DNA from: JADJQU01 sp035490315
GTDB taxonomy: Bacteria > Planctomycetota > UBA1135 > GCA-002686595
NCBI GenBank assembly: GCA_035490315.1
Contig: DATHET010000098.1
Location: 1 to 37,308, forward strand
Length of the DNA stretch: 37,308 bases
Reading direction: 5' to 3'
This document shows positions 24,952 to 32,797 of the stretch, piece by piece. The notes beneath the pieces are model-generated. The model ran no database searches and was not told the DNA's origin. It worked only from the letters and a program-made list of their open reading frames with translations. Position 1 is the first letter of the stretch. Every line of letters starts with the position of its first letter. Made by a program: the position numbers and the translations under genes.

Positions 24952-26523
24952 GTGATCCAAGCACGCAAGAAAATCGTCCTGTTCCTGCCGCACCGCGCCG
25001 ATCCCAAGCGCGGCGAGATCTTCTCCGCCGACCTTCTGCCGCTCGAGCTGTTGCAGATCGCGAGCGGGCCGGTCGCCGCCGGCTACGAAGTCGTGATGAT
25101 CGACGCGATGGTCGAGCCCAACTACATCGAGAAGGTGCTGCAAGCCTGCGAGGGCGCGCTGCTCTTCGCGAGCTCCTGCATCCTGGGCTACCAGGTTTAT
25201 GATGGATACGTCGTCGCCAAGGCCGTGCGCGAGCGCCATCCCCGGCTGCCGATCATCTGGGGCGGATGGTTCCCGAGCGTCACGCCCGAGATGTACTTGA
25301 AGGGCGGCATCGCGGACGCCGTCGGAATCGGTCAGGGAGAGCTGACGTTCATGGACGTGTGCGAAGCCGTCTCGAACGGCGAGCCGCTCGCCAACGTGCC
25401 CGGTCTCGCGATCCTGCGCGACGGCGAAGTCGCCTACACCGCGCACCGCGAAGTCGTCGGCTTCGACAAGTTCCAACCGGTGCCTTGGCATCTGCTCGAG
25501 TACGAGAAATACGCCGATCTGCAGACCAAGCCCACGCATCTCAAGGTGCGCCACAGGTTTCCGCTGCCGGGCAAGTGGACCATCGACAACCCGCCGCGCG
25601 GTTTCAGCCACTTTTCGAGCTTCGGTTGCCCCGAGCCCTGCACTTTCTGTTGCTCGCCGGCGCTCACCGGCAGGCGCTGGAAAGCGATCGCGGGCGACAA
25701 GCTCGCCGAAGAGATCGCCGAGCTGCAGCAGCGATTCAAATTCGACGTGCTGCGCTTCCAGGACGCGAACTGGGGCGTCGCCGAGAAACGCACGCGCGCT
25801 TTTTGCGAGAAATTGATCGAGCTGAAGGTTCCGATCCACTGGAACGGCACGATCGAGATCGAAACGATCATGCGCTACAAGGAGCAGTCGCTCGATCTGC
25901 TCGAGGAATCGAAGTGTCACCTGTTGTGGCTCGGCGCCGAGGCCGGCACGAAGGAGATGCAGGAGCGCATCAAGAAGTTCATCGACATCGAGAACATCCC
26001 GAAGGCGATCGAGGCGCTGGCGAAGCGCAACATCATTCCGGGGACGTTCTGGATCATTGGATATCCCGGAGAGACTCGCGAATCGATGGAAGCGACGCTC
26101 AAGCTCGCCGCGTCGATCAAGCACACGTATCCGCTCGCGGGCTCCGAGGTCTATCCGTTCCGTCCGATTCCGGGCACCGAGGATTTCGCCGCGGCGATCA
26201 AGCTGGGCTACGTCCCGCCGAAGGATTTCTACGAGTGGGGCCAGTGCTTCGAATACAAGTACAACTCCCACAACACGCCGCTGCCGGATGACATTCGGCG
26301 CACGTGGACGCGCTACAACAACACCGCGGCGATCTACGACAAGCACGTGACCGAGGGCGCGGAGTGGATGCGAAATTCGCTCGCGCGCATCGCGGGATGG
26401 CGCTTGAAGCGCGGCGAATACCGATTCCCGATCGAACAGAAGATGTTCGACATGTACGTGAAGGCGACCGGCCAGGTCCAACCGAAGTCCTCGGCCGAGT
26501 ACGTGCCCGCGGTCGACGTCTAG
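24952..26523 (+). CDS. B12-binding-domain-type radical SAM protein, copy 2
   Basis: A paralogue of the preceding gene along its whole 523 residues. I choose GTG 24952 because it gives MIQARKKIVLFLPHRADP, aligned residue for residue with copy 1's start, and GGAG at 24940-24943 is well spaced; GTG 24922 is an alternative. The N-domain again lacks a clear DxHxxG. The cluster motif is CPEPCTFC (C226, C230, C233) followed by CSP. IIGYPGETRESM and FPIEQKMFDMYVKATGQ near the end also match copy 1. Tandem co-expression of two such similar proteins suggests successive related steps or a heterodimer (inference). A palindromic 89-bp element begins 11 bp after the TAG stop. Confidence 0.88.
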   Translation: MIQARKKIVLFLPHRADPKRGEIFSADLLPLELLQIASGPVAAGYEVVMIDAMVEPNYIEKVLQACEGALLFASSCILGYQVYDGYVVAKAVRERHPRLPIIWGGWFPSVTPEMYLKGGIADAVGIGQGELTFMDVCEAVSNGEPLANVPGLAILRDGEVAYTAHREVVGFDKFQPVPWHLLEYEKYADLQTKPTHLKVRHRFPLPGKWTIDNPPRGFSHFSSFGCPEPCTFCCSPALTGRRWKAIAGDKLAEEIAELQQRFKFDVLRFQDANWGVAEKRTRAFCEKLIELKVPIHWNGTIEIETIMRYKEQSLDLLEESKCHLLWLGAEAGTKEMQERIKKFIDIENIPKAIEALAKRNIIPGTFWIIGYPGETRESMEATLKLAASIKHTYPLAGSEVYPFRPIPGTEDFAAAIKLGYVPPKDFYEWGQCFEYKYNSHNTPLPDDIRRTWTRYNNTAAIYDKHVTEGAEWMRNSLARIAGWRLKRGEYRFPIEQKMFDMYVKATGQVQPKSSAEYVPAVDV

Positions 26524-26533
26524 GACCCCGCTC

Positions 26534-26622
26534 GGTACCCGGTAAAACACCACCATCCTGAACACTCTCCAAACCTGAATGGTTTGAGGAGTGTTCAGGA
26601 TGGTGGTGTTTTACCGGGTACC
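26534..26622. repeat. 89-bp palindromic element, copy A
   Basis: Perfect 34-bp arms (26534-26567 and 26589-26622) begin and end with GGTACCCGGTAAAAC and its complement. They surround a small inner stem AAACC-TGAAT-GGTTT. Length and arm sequence match the element at 29961-30049. It lies between the radical SAM stop and the first sigma-fusion gene. As RNA it would be a very stable hairpin able to stop transcription in either direction, but there is no terminal T-run. It looks like a REP-like or miniature mobile element (inference). Confidence 0.9.
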
Positions 26623-26675
26623 AGCACTTTCCTGCGTGGAGTTCCATAGTTCGAGCGTGCATGGAGGCTGACACG

Positions 26676-29309
26676 ATGGGGACCAGCTCCAACATCTCGA
26701 TCGAGACTCTGCTCGCCCATGCCAATTGGGTTCGAGCCCTCGCGCGGCGGCTCGTCGCGGATCCGGATGCGGCGGAGGATCTTGTCCAGGACACGTTCGT
26801 CGCCGCGCTTTCGCGTCCGCCCGAGCAGCGTCACGGACTGGCGAGCTGGCTCGCTACAACCTTGAACAACGCGCGGCACACGCGGCAGCGGCGTGAGCTT
26901 GCTCGACGGGCGGTCGAGCCGCGCGGCGCTCGCAACGAGCGCCTGGTTTCCACCGACGAGCTCGCGGCGCGGGCGGACCTCCAGCGCGCTCTCGTCGAGC
27001 ATGTCCTCGCCTTGGACGAGCCGTATCGAAGCACGCTGCTCCTGCGCTACTTCGCCGAGCTCGAGCCGGCCGAGATCGCGACGCGCGAGGGTCTGCCTCT
27101 CGCGACCGTCACCAGTCGCATCACTCGCGCCCACGCGCTGCTTCGCGAGCGGCTCGATCGCGCGCATGGCGATCGCAGCACCTGGTTCGCCGCGCTGCTG
27201 CCACTCGCAGCGAGGCCCGAGTCGCTCGCCGCTGTCCCCGTCGCTGGTTCGCTCGCCGTATTCGGAGGTCTCGTCATGAACGCAAAGCTCGTCGCATCGG
27301 GTGTCGCGCTTGTCCTGATCATGCTCGTGGCTTCGCTCGCGTTCCGCGACAAGCCTGCGGAGCAAGCGAAGGAGCCCGTGGTCGTCGCTGATTCCGTGGC
27401 GCCGCTCGCGACCGGCGCTCCTGGCGCCCTGGGCACCGCGAATCCCGGACCGGAAGCAGTGCCCAGCGATCGACGGGCCCAGTCCATACCCATGCCGGCG
27501 AAGGAAGCCGTCGACGCAAAGGCTCTCGAGGCGAAGTCGGCGTCGCGCGTGCGCGGCCGCCTGCTGGGCCCCGACGGGCTCGCGCTGTCTGGCTTGCGCG
27601 TCGGTTGGAACGGAGCGCGCGAAGGCAGCGTGACGACCGGCGGCAGTGGAACCTTCGAGATCGAGACCAGCGCCGCCCAGGGCGAGCTCGACGTGGCCGA
27701 CGACGCCTGGGTGACCGTGCGCTCGGGCTCGTGGACCGCGGGCAGTGCGCTCGAGCCCATCGTCGTCGCCGCGCGGAGCGTCGATCTCGGCGGAATGGTC
27801 CAGGACACAAACGGATCGCCGTTAGCTGGAGCACGCATCGCGCTCGAATTGCCTTCGGGGTTCGGCGCGCGGTTCGGTAGCAGCCTCGAGGCGAGCAGCA
27901 GCCGCGCCTGGCGTGCCCTCAGCGATGTCGACGGAAGATTCAAGTTGCCTAGAGCACCGCTGCTCGATGGAGCGATGCTCGGGGCCGTGCTCGAAGGCTA
28001 TGCCGCGAGCCAGGTCTTGGAACCTGCGATGGCGGACACGGCGATTTCCATCGTGATGGAACGGCCGAAGATCCCGCTCGCAGGCGCGCTTCGCGGTCGC
28101 GTCGTCGACGGGCAGGGCGGCCCCGTCGCAGAGGCGCGCGTGTTCCTGGGTCTCGCGTCGACCACCAGCGATGCCGAAGGCCGATTCGGCATCACGCTGG
28201 CCCGCGCGGTTTCTTCGGATCGCATCACCGCGATCAAGGCGGGCTACCTGCCCGGAAGCGTCGAGCGTCCGCGCGAGCCGCGCGAAGGCGACAGCGGCTG
28301 GCCGGAGCTGGTCGAGGTGCGCCTGCCTGGTTTGGCGCTCTCGCTCGCCGGCATCGTCGTCGACTCGAAAGATCGGCCCCTCGGGGGTGTCCGCGTCTGG
28401 ATCGCGGACCCGACCGCGATCGGCGCGATCGGCAAGATGCCGGCCTTCGCGGAGAACCTCATGGTCGGCGCGCCGGTGCCTCCCCAGGCGCTCGAGAGCG
28501 AAGCCCGCGCGCCGGCGGCCGACGGCGACAACTTCAACGATTTCTACATGCCGGTGACGCCTTCGAGCGCATTCTGGCATTGGGTGCTCACCGACGAGCA
28601 AGGGCATTTCGAGATCGGCGGTCTCACCGAGCGGCGCTACCGCTTGCGCCTGATGGACCCGAAGACTCTGTTTGCCACGACGACCGAGGAGTTCCGCGCA
28701 GGCGACGGCACGGTCCGCGTGGAAATGCCGGCGGCGGATTTCATTCCGAAGCTTGCTGGCCGCGTGGTCGACGACAGCGGCGAGGCCGTCGCTGGTGTCG
28801 AGGTGGAATTGACGGCGGAAGCGGTCGGCGTGCGTTCGCGCGTTTTCGGCGGCCGCGTGTACGTCACGGTTCGCGCGCCGCGCGAAACCGCGATCAGCGA
28901 CGCGGATGGGCACTTCGAATTCGAGGACGTGCCGCGCGCGGGGATGCAAATCACGCTTACCTCCGAGCAGATCGTTCCGCTCGAGCTGGACGTCGCGGCG
29001 CTCGCGAATCCCGCTGCGTGCTCGATCGTGGTCAACACGCGCTGCTCGTTGGAAGTTCTCGTTTCCTCCAAGGACGTCCTCGCCGACGAAGTCGGTGTGC
29101 GCGATGGCGACGGGAAGCCGATCGACCTCATGGTGATCGCGCGCGGCAGCACGAATGCCTACACGACGATGCGGCTGGTCGACGGACGCTCGGGTGTTTT
29201 TTCGACCAGCTCGGCGGCGCGGACCGTGGTCCTGCTCAAGGACGGCGAGATCGTGCGCTCGTCACCGATTCGCCTGCGATCGGATGGTCCGAACCTCGTG
29301 GAGCTTTGA
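26676..29309 (+). CDS. ECF sigma factor - TM - carboxypeptidase-regulatory-like fusion, copy 1
   Basis: One 877-residue protein combining a transcription factor and a probable sensor. Residues ~8-165 are an ECF sigma-70 factor: region 2 (NWVRALARRLVADPDAAEDL, VQDTFVAAL, WLATTLNNARH) and region 4 helix-turn-helix (EPAEIATREGLPLATVTSRI). A short linker leads to one membrane helix near residues 203-222 (KLVASGVALVLIMLVASLAF). The remaining ~650 residues are beta-rich repeats of carboxypeptidase-regulatory-like type, e.g. RGRLLGPDGLALSGLRVGWN, GGMVQDTNGSPLAGARIALE and GRVVDDSGEAVAGVEVELT. The start at ATG 26676 is supported by GGAGG at 26663-26667; ATG 26661 is the alternative. I infer a membrane-tethered sigma factor controlled by its own extracytoplasmic part. 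No anti-sigma gene is adjacent. Paralogue at 34304-36889. Confidence 0.9.
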   Translation: MGTSSNISIETLLAHANWVRALARRLVADPDAAEDLVQDTFVAALSRPPEQRHGLASWLATTLNNARHTRQRRELARRAVEPRGARNERLVSTDELAARADLQRALVEHVLALDEPYRSTLLLRYFAELEPAEIATREGLPLATVTSRITRAHALLRERLDRAHGDRSTWFAALLPLAARPESLAAVPVAGSLAVFGGLVMNAKLVASGVALVLIMLVASLAFRDKPAEQAKEPVVVADSVAPLATGAPGALGTANPGPEAVPSDRRAQSIPMPAKEAVDAKALEAKSASRVRGRLLGPDGLALSGLRVGWNGAREGSVTTGGSGTFEIETSAAQGELDVADDAWVTVRSGSWTAGSALEPIVVAARSVDLGGMVQDTNGSPLAGARIALELPSGFGARFGSSLEASSSRAWRALSDVDGRFKLPRAPLLDGAMLGAVLEGYAASQVLEPAMADTAISIVMERPKIPLAGALRGRVVDGQGGPVAEARVFLGLASTTSDAEGRFGITLARAVSSDRITAIKAGYLPGSVERPREPREGDSGWPELVEVRLPGLALSLAGIVVDSKDRPLGGVRVWIADPTAIGAIGKMPAFAENLMVGAPVPPQALESEARAPAADGDNFNDFYMPVTPSSAFWHWVLTDEQGHFEIGGLTERRYRLRLMDPKTLFATTTEEFRAGDGTVRVEMPAADFIPKLAGRVVDDSGEAVAGVEVELTAEAVGVRSRVFGGRVYVTVRAPRETAISDADGHFEFEDVPRAGMQITLTSEQIVPLELDVAALANPAACSIVVNTRCSLEVLVSSKDVLADEVGVRDGDGKPIDLMVIARGSTNAYTTMRLVDGRSGVFSTSSAARTVVLLKDGEIVRSSPIRLRSDGPNLVEL

Positions 29310-29350
29310 GGATCGCCGTCCGGAGTTCTCGAACCCGCTGAGACGGCGGT

Positions 29351-29671
29351 TCAGGAGCGCTTCCAGCTCGCGCGCGCATGCTGCCACCACGAGCGCAGCT
29401 TCTCCTCGCACCTGTCGATGGCTCTCGCTGCGATGCGCGACTCGCCGGCCAGCAGGGCCAGGCCCACCGCGAAGATCACGATGCCGCCGGGTCCTGGAAT
29501 CAGCCCGGCGATCGGACCCACGATGATCAGCACGACGGCGATCGCCAGCGTGAACACGCGAGCCAGCTTGGATCGCTGCTTTTTCTGGCGGGTCTCGTAG
29601 AGATCCTGGAATCGTCGACCGGGGTCTGCGCTCTTCAGTTGCTTCCAGTTCTCTCGCATGTTCTTGAACAT
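29351..29671 (-). CDS. Small PGPGW-like transmembrane protein
   Basis: The 106-residue protein has a charged N-terminus (MFKNMRENWKQLKSADPGRR), one or two hydrophobic segments (VFTLAIAVVLIIVGPIAGL, then GIVIFAVGLALLAGES) joined by IPGPGG, and a charged C-terminal helix. The PGPG turn between two hydrophobic helices recalls the PGPGW family of putative transmembrane proteins; the family's function is unknown. AAGGAG is well spaced upstream of ATG 29671. It is convergent with the first sigma-fusion gene. Confidence 0.75.
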   Translation of the reverse strand: MFKNMRENWKQLKSADPGRRFQDLYETRQKKQRSKLARVFTLAIAVVLIIVGPIAGLIPGPGGIVIFAVGLALLAGESRIAARAIDRCEEKLRSWWQHARASWKRS

Positions 29672-29781
29672 GCGGGCTCCTTAGGACACCCGGCCGCGCG
29701 CATCATCGATCTTCTTCGAGGCGGCCAAGGCAATGTTGGCCAGTCCGTCATCGCGGTATCTTGTCCCGCCACGCAAGAACC

Positions 29782-29955
29782 ATGATTTCCCGCTCCCTGC
29801 TCGTCGTGCTGATCCTCGTGAACGTCGTCGTCCTCCTCGGACAGATCTGGCCCGAAGGTGCACCGCCCTTCGCGCGCGGCGTGAACATCGCCTTCCTTGC
29901 CGCGATCCTCTGCCTGCTCGTGTTCCTGCTCAAGCGACGCAGCGGCACCCGGTAA
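29782..29955 (+). CDS. 57-aa two-helix membrane protein ending in a palindromic element
   Basis: From ATG 29782 the product reads MISRSLLVVLILVNVVVLLG, then QIWPEGAPPFARGVN, a second helix IAFLAAILCLLVFLL, and ends KRRSGTR-stop. The last codons (GGC ACC CGG TAA) are the left terminus of palindromic sequence at 29944-29960, so the repeat supplies the stop. A start at TTG 29761 is less likely. Function unknown. It is convergent with the SUMF1 lipoprotein gene, which ends the same way. Confidence 0.65.
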   Translation: MISRSLLVVLILVNVVVLLGQIWPEGAPPFARGVNIAFLAAILCLLVFLLKRRSGTR

Positions 29956-30049
29956 AACCCGGCACCTGGTAGGCCACCGCCATCTTGAACCCACGCAAAA
30001 CCGAGCCGGTATCGCGTGTGTTCAAGATGGCGGTGCTTTACCGGGTACC
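29944..30049. repeat. 89-bp palindromic element, copy B, with duplicated left end
   Basis: The core 29961-30049 is 89 bp, the same length as copy A. Its inner arms CACCGCCATCTTGAAC (29975-29990) and the complement (30020-30035) are perfect. The outer ends GGCACCTGGTA and TACCGGGTACC match with several differences. An inner stem ACCG-AGC-CGGT takes the place of copy A's inner stem. Just left, 29944-29960 (GGCACCCGGTAAAACCC) repeats the element terminus a second time. Both flanking convergent genes stop inside this structure. Confidence 0.85.
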
Positions 30050-30985
30050 GAGGGCAAGGATCCGGAAGCCGATGTGGTCGTAGCGGCGCTCGGGCTCGAA
30101 CCTCAATCGGAAGGCGGAGCGCAGGGGCCAGCCTTCGTCGGCCCAGCAGCCGCCGCGGCGGGCGCGCGAGGTGTCGCGGGTTTGATTCAGCGTGGCTGTC
30201 GAGCGCGCGTCGTGCAGGTCGGGGTCGGTGCCGCCGGGGAGCTGGTTGTGGAACCAGTCGCGGCACCATTCGTAGATGTTGCCGTGCATGTCATGGAGGC
30301 CCCATGCATTCGCGGGGTAGCTGCCGACTTTCGCGGCGCCGTTGAGCGAAGGGCCGGGCTCGCCGCCGTTGTAAGGCGCGCCCTTGAAGTTCGCCTGGGT
30401 GCTGCTGAGGCTGTCGCCGAAGGACGTGGCCGTGGTCGTGCCGGCGCGGCATGCGTACTCCCACTGGGCCTCCGTCGGCAAGCGGAACTCCCAATCGCGA
30501 GGGAGCGCGTCGGATCGATGAGCTGATTCGGTGAGCTTGCGGCAGAAGTCTTCCGTCTCGGCGAAATTGACGTTGCCCACCGGGAAGTCGTCTCCTTCAG
30601 GGAGCTCCGCAGTCAGGGGACCGGGCAGCATTCCCATGACCCGTTTCCACTGACCCTGTGTCGTCTCGTGCTTCGACATCCAGAAGCCATGGGTCAGTCT
30701 CACCTCGACCTGATCTTCGCCCGGCCGCCGCTCCGGCTCGCTCGGCGGACTGCCCATCAGGAATCTCCCCGGCGGACACCAGCACATGGGAATGCCCTCG
30801 ACGTCGCGCTGATCTCCTGGCTTCGAGCCATCGAAGCTCGAAGCGACCGCGGGCTTCGCCAATCCCGTCGTGGCCGTCGGCGTGTCGGCACCTCGGCAGC
30901 CGAGCAGGCCAGCTGCGAACAGGGCGAGCAAGCAGCGTCGCCTCGCCACAGACGCGATCGGCAGGCAATCGTGCAGATTCTTCAT
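30038..30985 (-). CDS. SUMF1/FGE-like domain lipoprotein
   Basis: The 315-residue protein starts at ATG 30985 (MKNLHDCLPIASVARRRC). It has a lipobox in LLALFAAGLLGC, so it is probably a lipoprotein anchored by the Cys of LLGC. The remainder is a formylglycine-generating-enzyme (SUMF1) fold: RFLMGSPPSEPERRPGEDQ, HETTQGQWKRVMG, RLPTEAQWEYACRAGT, GLHDMHGNIYEWCRDWF, ARRGGCWADEGW and RSAFRLRFEPE. The active-site Cys pair of true FGE, near the final Arg-rich motif, is not present (RSAFR instead of a CR-type motif), so it is probably a non-catalytic, binding-type SUMF1 protein. The C-terminus LGTR-stop is encoded by the palindromic element copy B. Confidence 0.85.
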   Translation of the reverse strand: MKNLHDCLPIASVARRRCLLALFAAGLLGCRGADTPTATTGLAKPAVASSFDGSKPGDQRDVEGIPMCWCPPGRFLMGSPPSEPERRPGEDQVEVRLTHGFWMSKHETTQGQWKRVMGMLPGPLTAELPEGDDFPVGNVNFAETEDFCRKLTESAHRSDALPRDWEFRLPTEAQWEYACRAGTTTATSFGDSLSSTQANFKGAPYNGGEPGPSLNGAAKVGSYPANAWGLHDMHGNIYEWCRDWFHNQLPGGTDPDLHDARSTATLNQTRDTSRARRGGCWADEGWPLRSAFRLRFEPERRYDHIGFRILALGTR

Positions 30986-31185
30986 GGTCGTCACCCTCGC
31001 GAGCGCAGCTTGCTCGGCAGAACCCTTCGAATCCACTCCCATTCCCCAAGGAGCGCTGTGCGACGATCAGACTGCAGCCGCGCGCACGGATTCGCGGCCT
31101 TCGATTTGCAAGTCACGTCGGCTGGGGCACACTTCGACGGTCGCGCGCCGGATTGCTGGCGACGGGCCAAACGCTGCCCCGTCCC

Positions 31186-32793
31186 ATGCAGACTTTTCAG
31201 ACCCCCGGTATCGAAATCCGCGCACCGCTGGATGCGCTTGGGGCTTCGATCCTGACTCCAGCGGCGCTGGAATTTCTTTCGCGACTCGAGCGCGCCTTCC
31301 GCCCCGCGCGCCGGGAACTTCTTGCGCGGCGCGCTGCGGTCCAGGCGCGGCTCGACGCCGGCGAGCTGCCGGGATTCCTCGACTCGACCGCGATCGCGCG
31401 GAATTCACCGTGGAAAGCGGCCTCCGCGCCGGCGGATCTGCGCGATCGACGGGTCGAGATCACCGGTCCCGTCGAGCGCAAGATGATCATCAACGCCTTG
31501 AACAGCGGCGCGAACGTGTTCATGGCGGACTTCGAGGACTCGAACGCGCCGACCTTCGCCAACCAGCTCGCCGGCCAGCAGAACCTGATCGACGCGGTTC
31601 GGCGCACGATCCGCTTCGACGACCCGCGCACCGGCAAGAGCTATCGACTCAACGATTCGATCGCGACGCTCGTGGTGCGACCGCGCGGCTGGCACCTCGA
31701 CGAACGCCACGTGTTCATCGACGGCGCGCCGATGTCCGGGTCGATTTTCGATTTCGGATTGTTCTTTTTTCACTGCGCGCGCGAGCAACTGGCCCGCGGC
31801 AGCGGTCCGTATTTCTACTTGCCGAAGCTCGAGAATCATCAGGAAGCGCGGCTGTGGAACGAGGTATTCGTCGCGGCTCAGGCTGCGCAAGGGATTCCCC
31901 GCGGCACGATCCGCGCGACAGTCCTGATCGAGACGATCCTCGCCGCCTTCGAGATGGACGAGATCCTGTTCGAGCTGCGCGAGCACTCGAGCGGGCTGAA
32001 TTGCGGCCGCTGGGACTACATTTTCAGCTTCATCAAGAAGTTCCGCAATCGAGCGGACTCGGTGCTCCCCGATCGCGATCTGGTCGGCATGACGCAGCCC
32101 TTCCTGCGCGCCTACAGCCAGCTTCTGATCCAGACCTGCCACCGCCGCGGCGTCCACGCGATGGGGGGCATGGCCGCGCAGATCCCGATCAAGAACGATC
32201 CGGCGCGCAACGAGGCGGCCCTGGCCAAGGTGCGCGCGGACAAGCAGCGCGAAGTCGGCGACGGGCACGACGGGACCTGGGTGGCGCACCCGGGCCTGGT
32301 CGCGATCGCCCGCGAAGTCTTTGATGCCGCCATGCCGGGGCCGAATCAATTCCAGCGCCTGCGCGAGGACGTGCACGTTCGCGCGGAAGACCTGCTCGCC
32401 GTGCCCGAGGGCGCGAAGACCATGGCCGGCCTGCGCAAGAACGTGCGCATCGGCGTGCAGTACCTCGCCGCCTGGCTCTCGGGCAACGGCTGCGTTCCGC
32501 TCTACGACCTGATGGAAGACGCCGCGACGGCCGAGATCTCGCGCGCCCAGGTCTGGCAGTGGATTCGGCATGGAATTCGCCTGGAAAGCGGCGAGCTCGT
32601 CGATCGCGCGCTTTTCACCCGCGTGCTCGCCGAGGAGCTGGCCGCGCTCAAGGATGCCGGCGTCGAGGCCCAGCATGCTCCGGGCAGGCTGAGCCTCGCC
32701 GCCAAATTGTTCGGCGAACTCTCGACCGCGTCGGAGTTCACCGAGTTCCTCACTTTGCCTCTGTACGAATACCTCGTGACCGCCACCGCTTGA
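31186..32793 (+). CDS. aceB: Malate synthase A
   Basis: Condenses glyoxylate and acetyl-CoA to malate, the second step of the glyoxylate shunt. The 535-residue length fits malate synthase A (E. coli about 533). The family signature REHSSGLNCGRWDYIF is complete, and MADFEDSNAPTF, VRPRGWHLDERHV, FYLPKLENHQEARLWNEVF, ATVLIETILAAFEMDEIL and GGMAAQIPIKND are all typical. Start ATG 31186 (MQTFQTPGIEI) removes a non-conserved upstream extension. Its stop is 4 bp before the aceA start, so aceBA is an operon. The ~200 bp upstream is divergent to the SUMF1 gene and should hold the operon promoter; no repressor site is recognised. Confidence 0.96.
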   Translation: MQTFQTPGIEIRAPLDALGASILTPAALEFLSRLERAFRPARRELLARRAAVQARLDAGELPGFLDSTAIARNSPWKAASAPADLRDRRVEITGPVERKMIINALNSGANVFMADFEDSNAPTFANQLAGQQNLIDAVRRTIRFDDPRTGKSYRLNDSIATLVVRPRGWHLDERHVFIDGAPMSGSIFDFGLFFFHCAREQLARGSGPYFYLPKLENHQEARLWNEVFVAAQAAQGIPRGTIRATVLIETILAAFEMDEILFELREHSSGLNCGRWDYIFSFIKKFRNRADSVLPDRDLVGMTQPFLRAYSQLLIQTCHRRGVHAMGGMAAQIPIKNDPARNEAALAKVRADKQREVGDGHDGTWVAHPGLVAIAREVFDAAMPGPNQFQRLREDVHVRAEDLLAVPEGAKTMAGLRKNVRIGVQYLAAWLSGNGCVPLYDLMEDAATAEISRAQVWQWIRHGIRLESGELVDRALFTRVLAEELAALKDAGVEAQHAPGRLSLAAKLFGELSTASEFTEFLTLPLYEYLVTATA

Positions 32794-32797
32794 ATTC

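Noticed and set aside
26534..26622. 89-bp palindrome as an ordinary rho-independent terminator
   Set aside because: The arms are 34 bp, there is no T-run after either side, and a second related copy exists elsewhere, so a repeat element fits better, though it may still terminate transcripts.
26645..26667. Inverted repeat TCCAT/ATGGA before the first sigma-fusion gene, as a counterpart of the repeat at 34272
   Set aside because: Only five bases per arm and it overlaps the Shine-Dalgarno; expected by chance.
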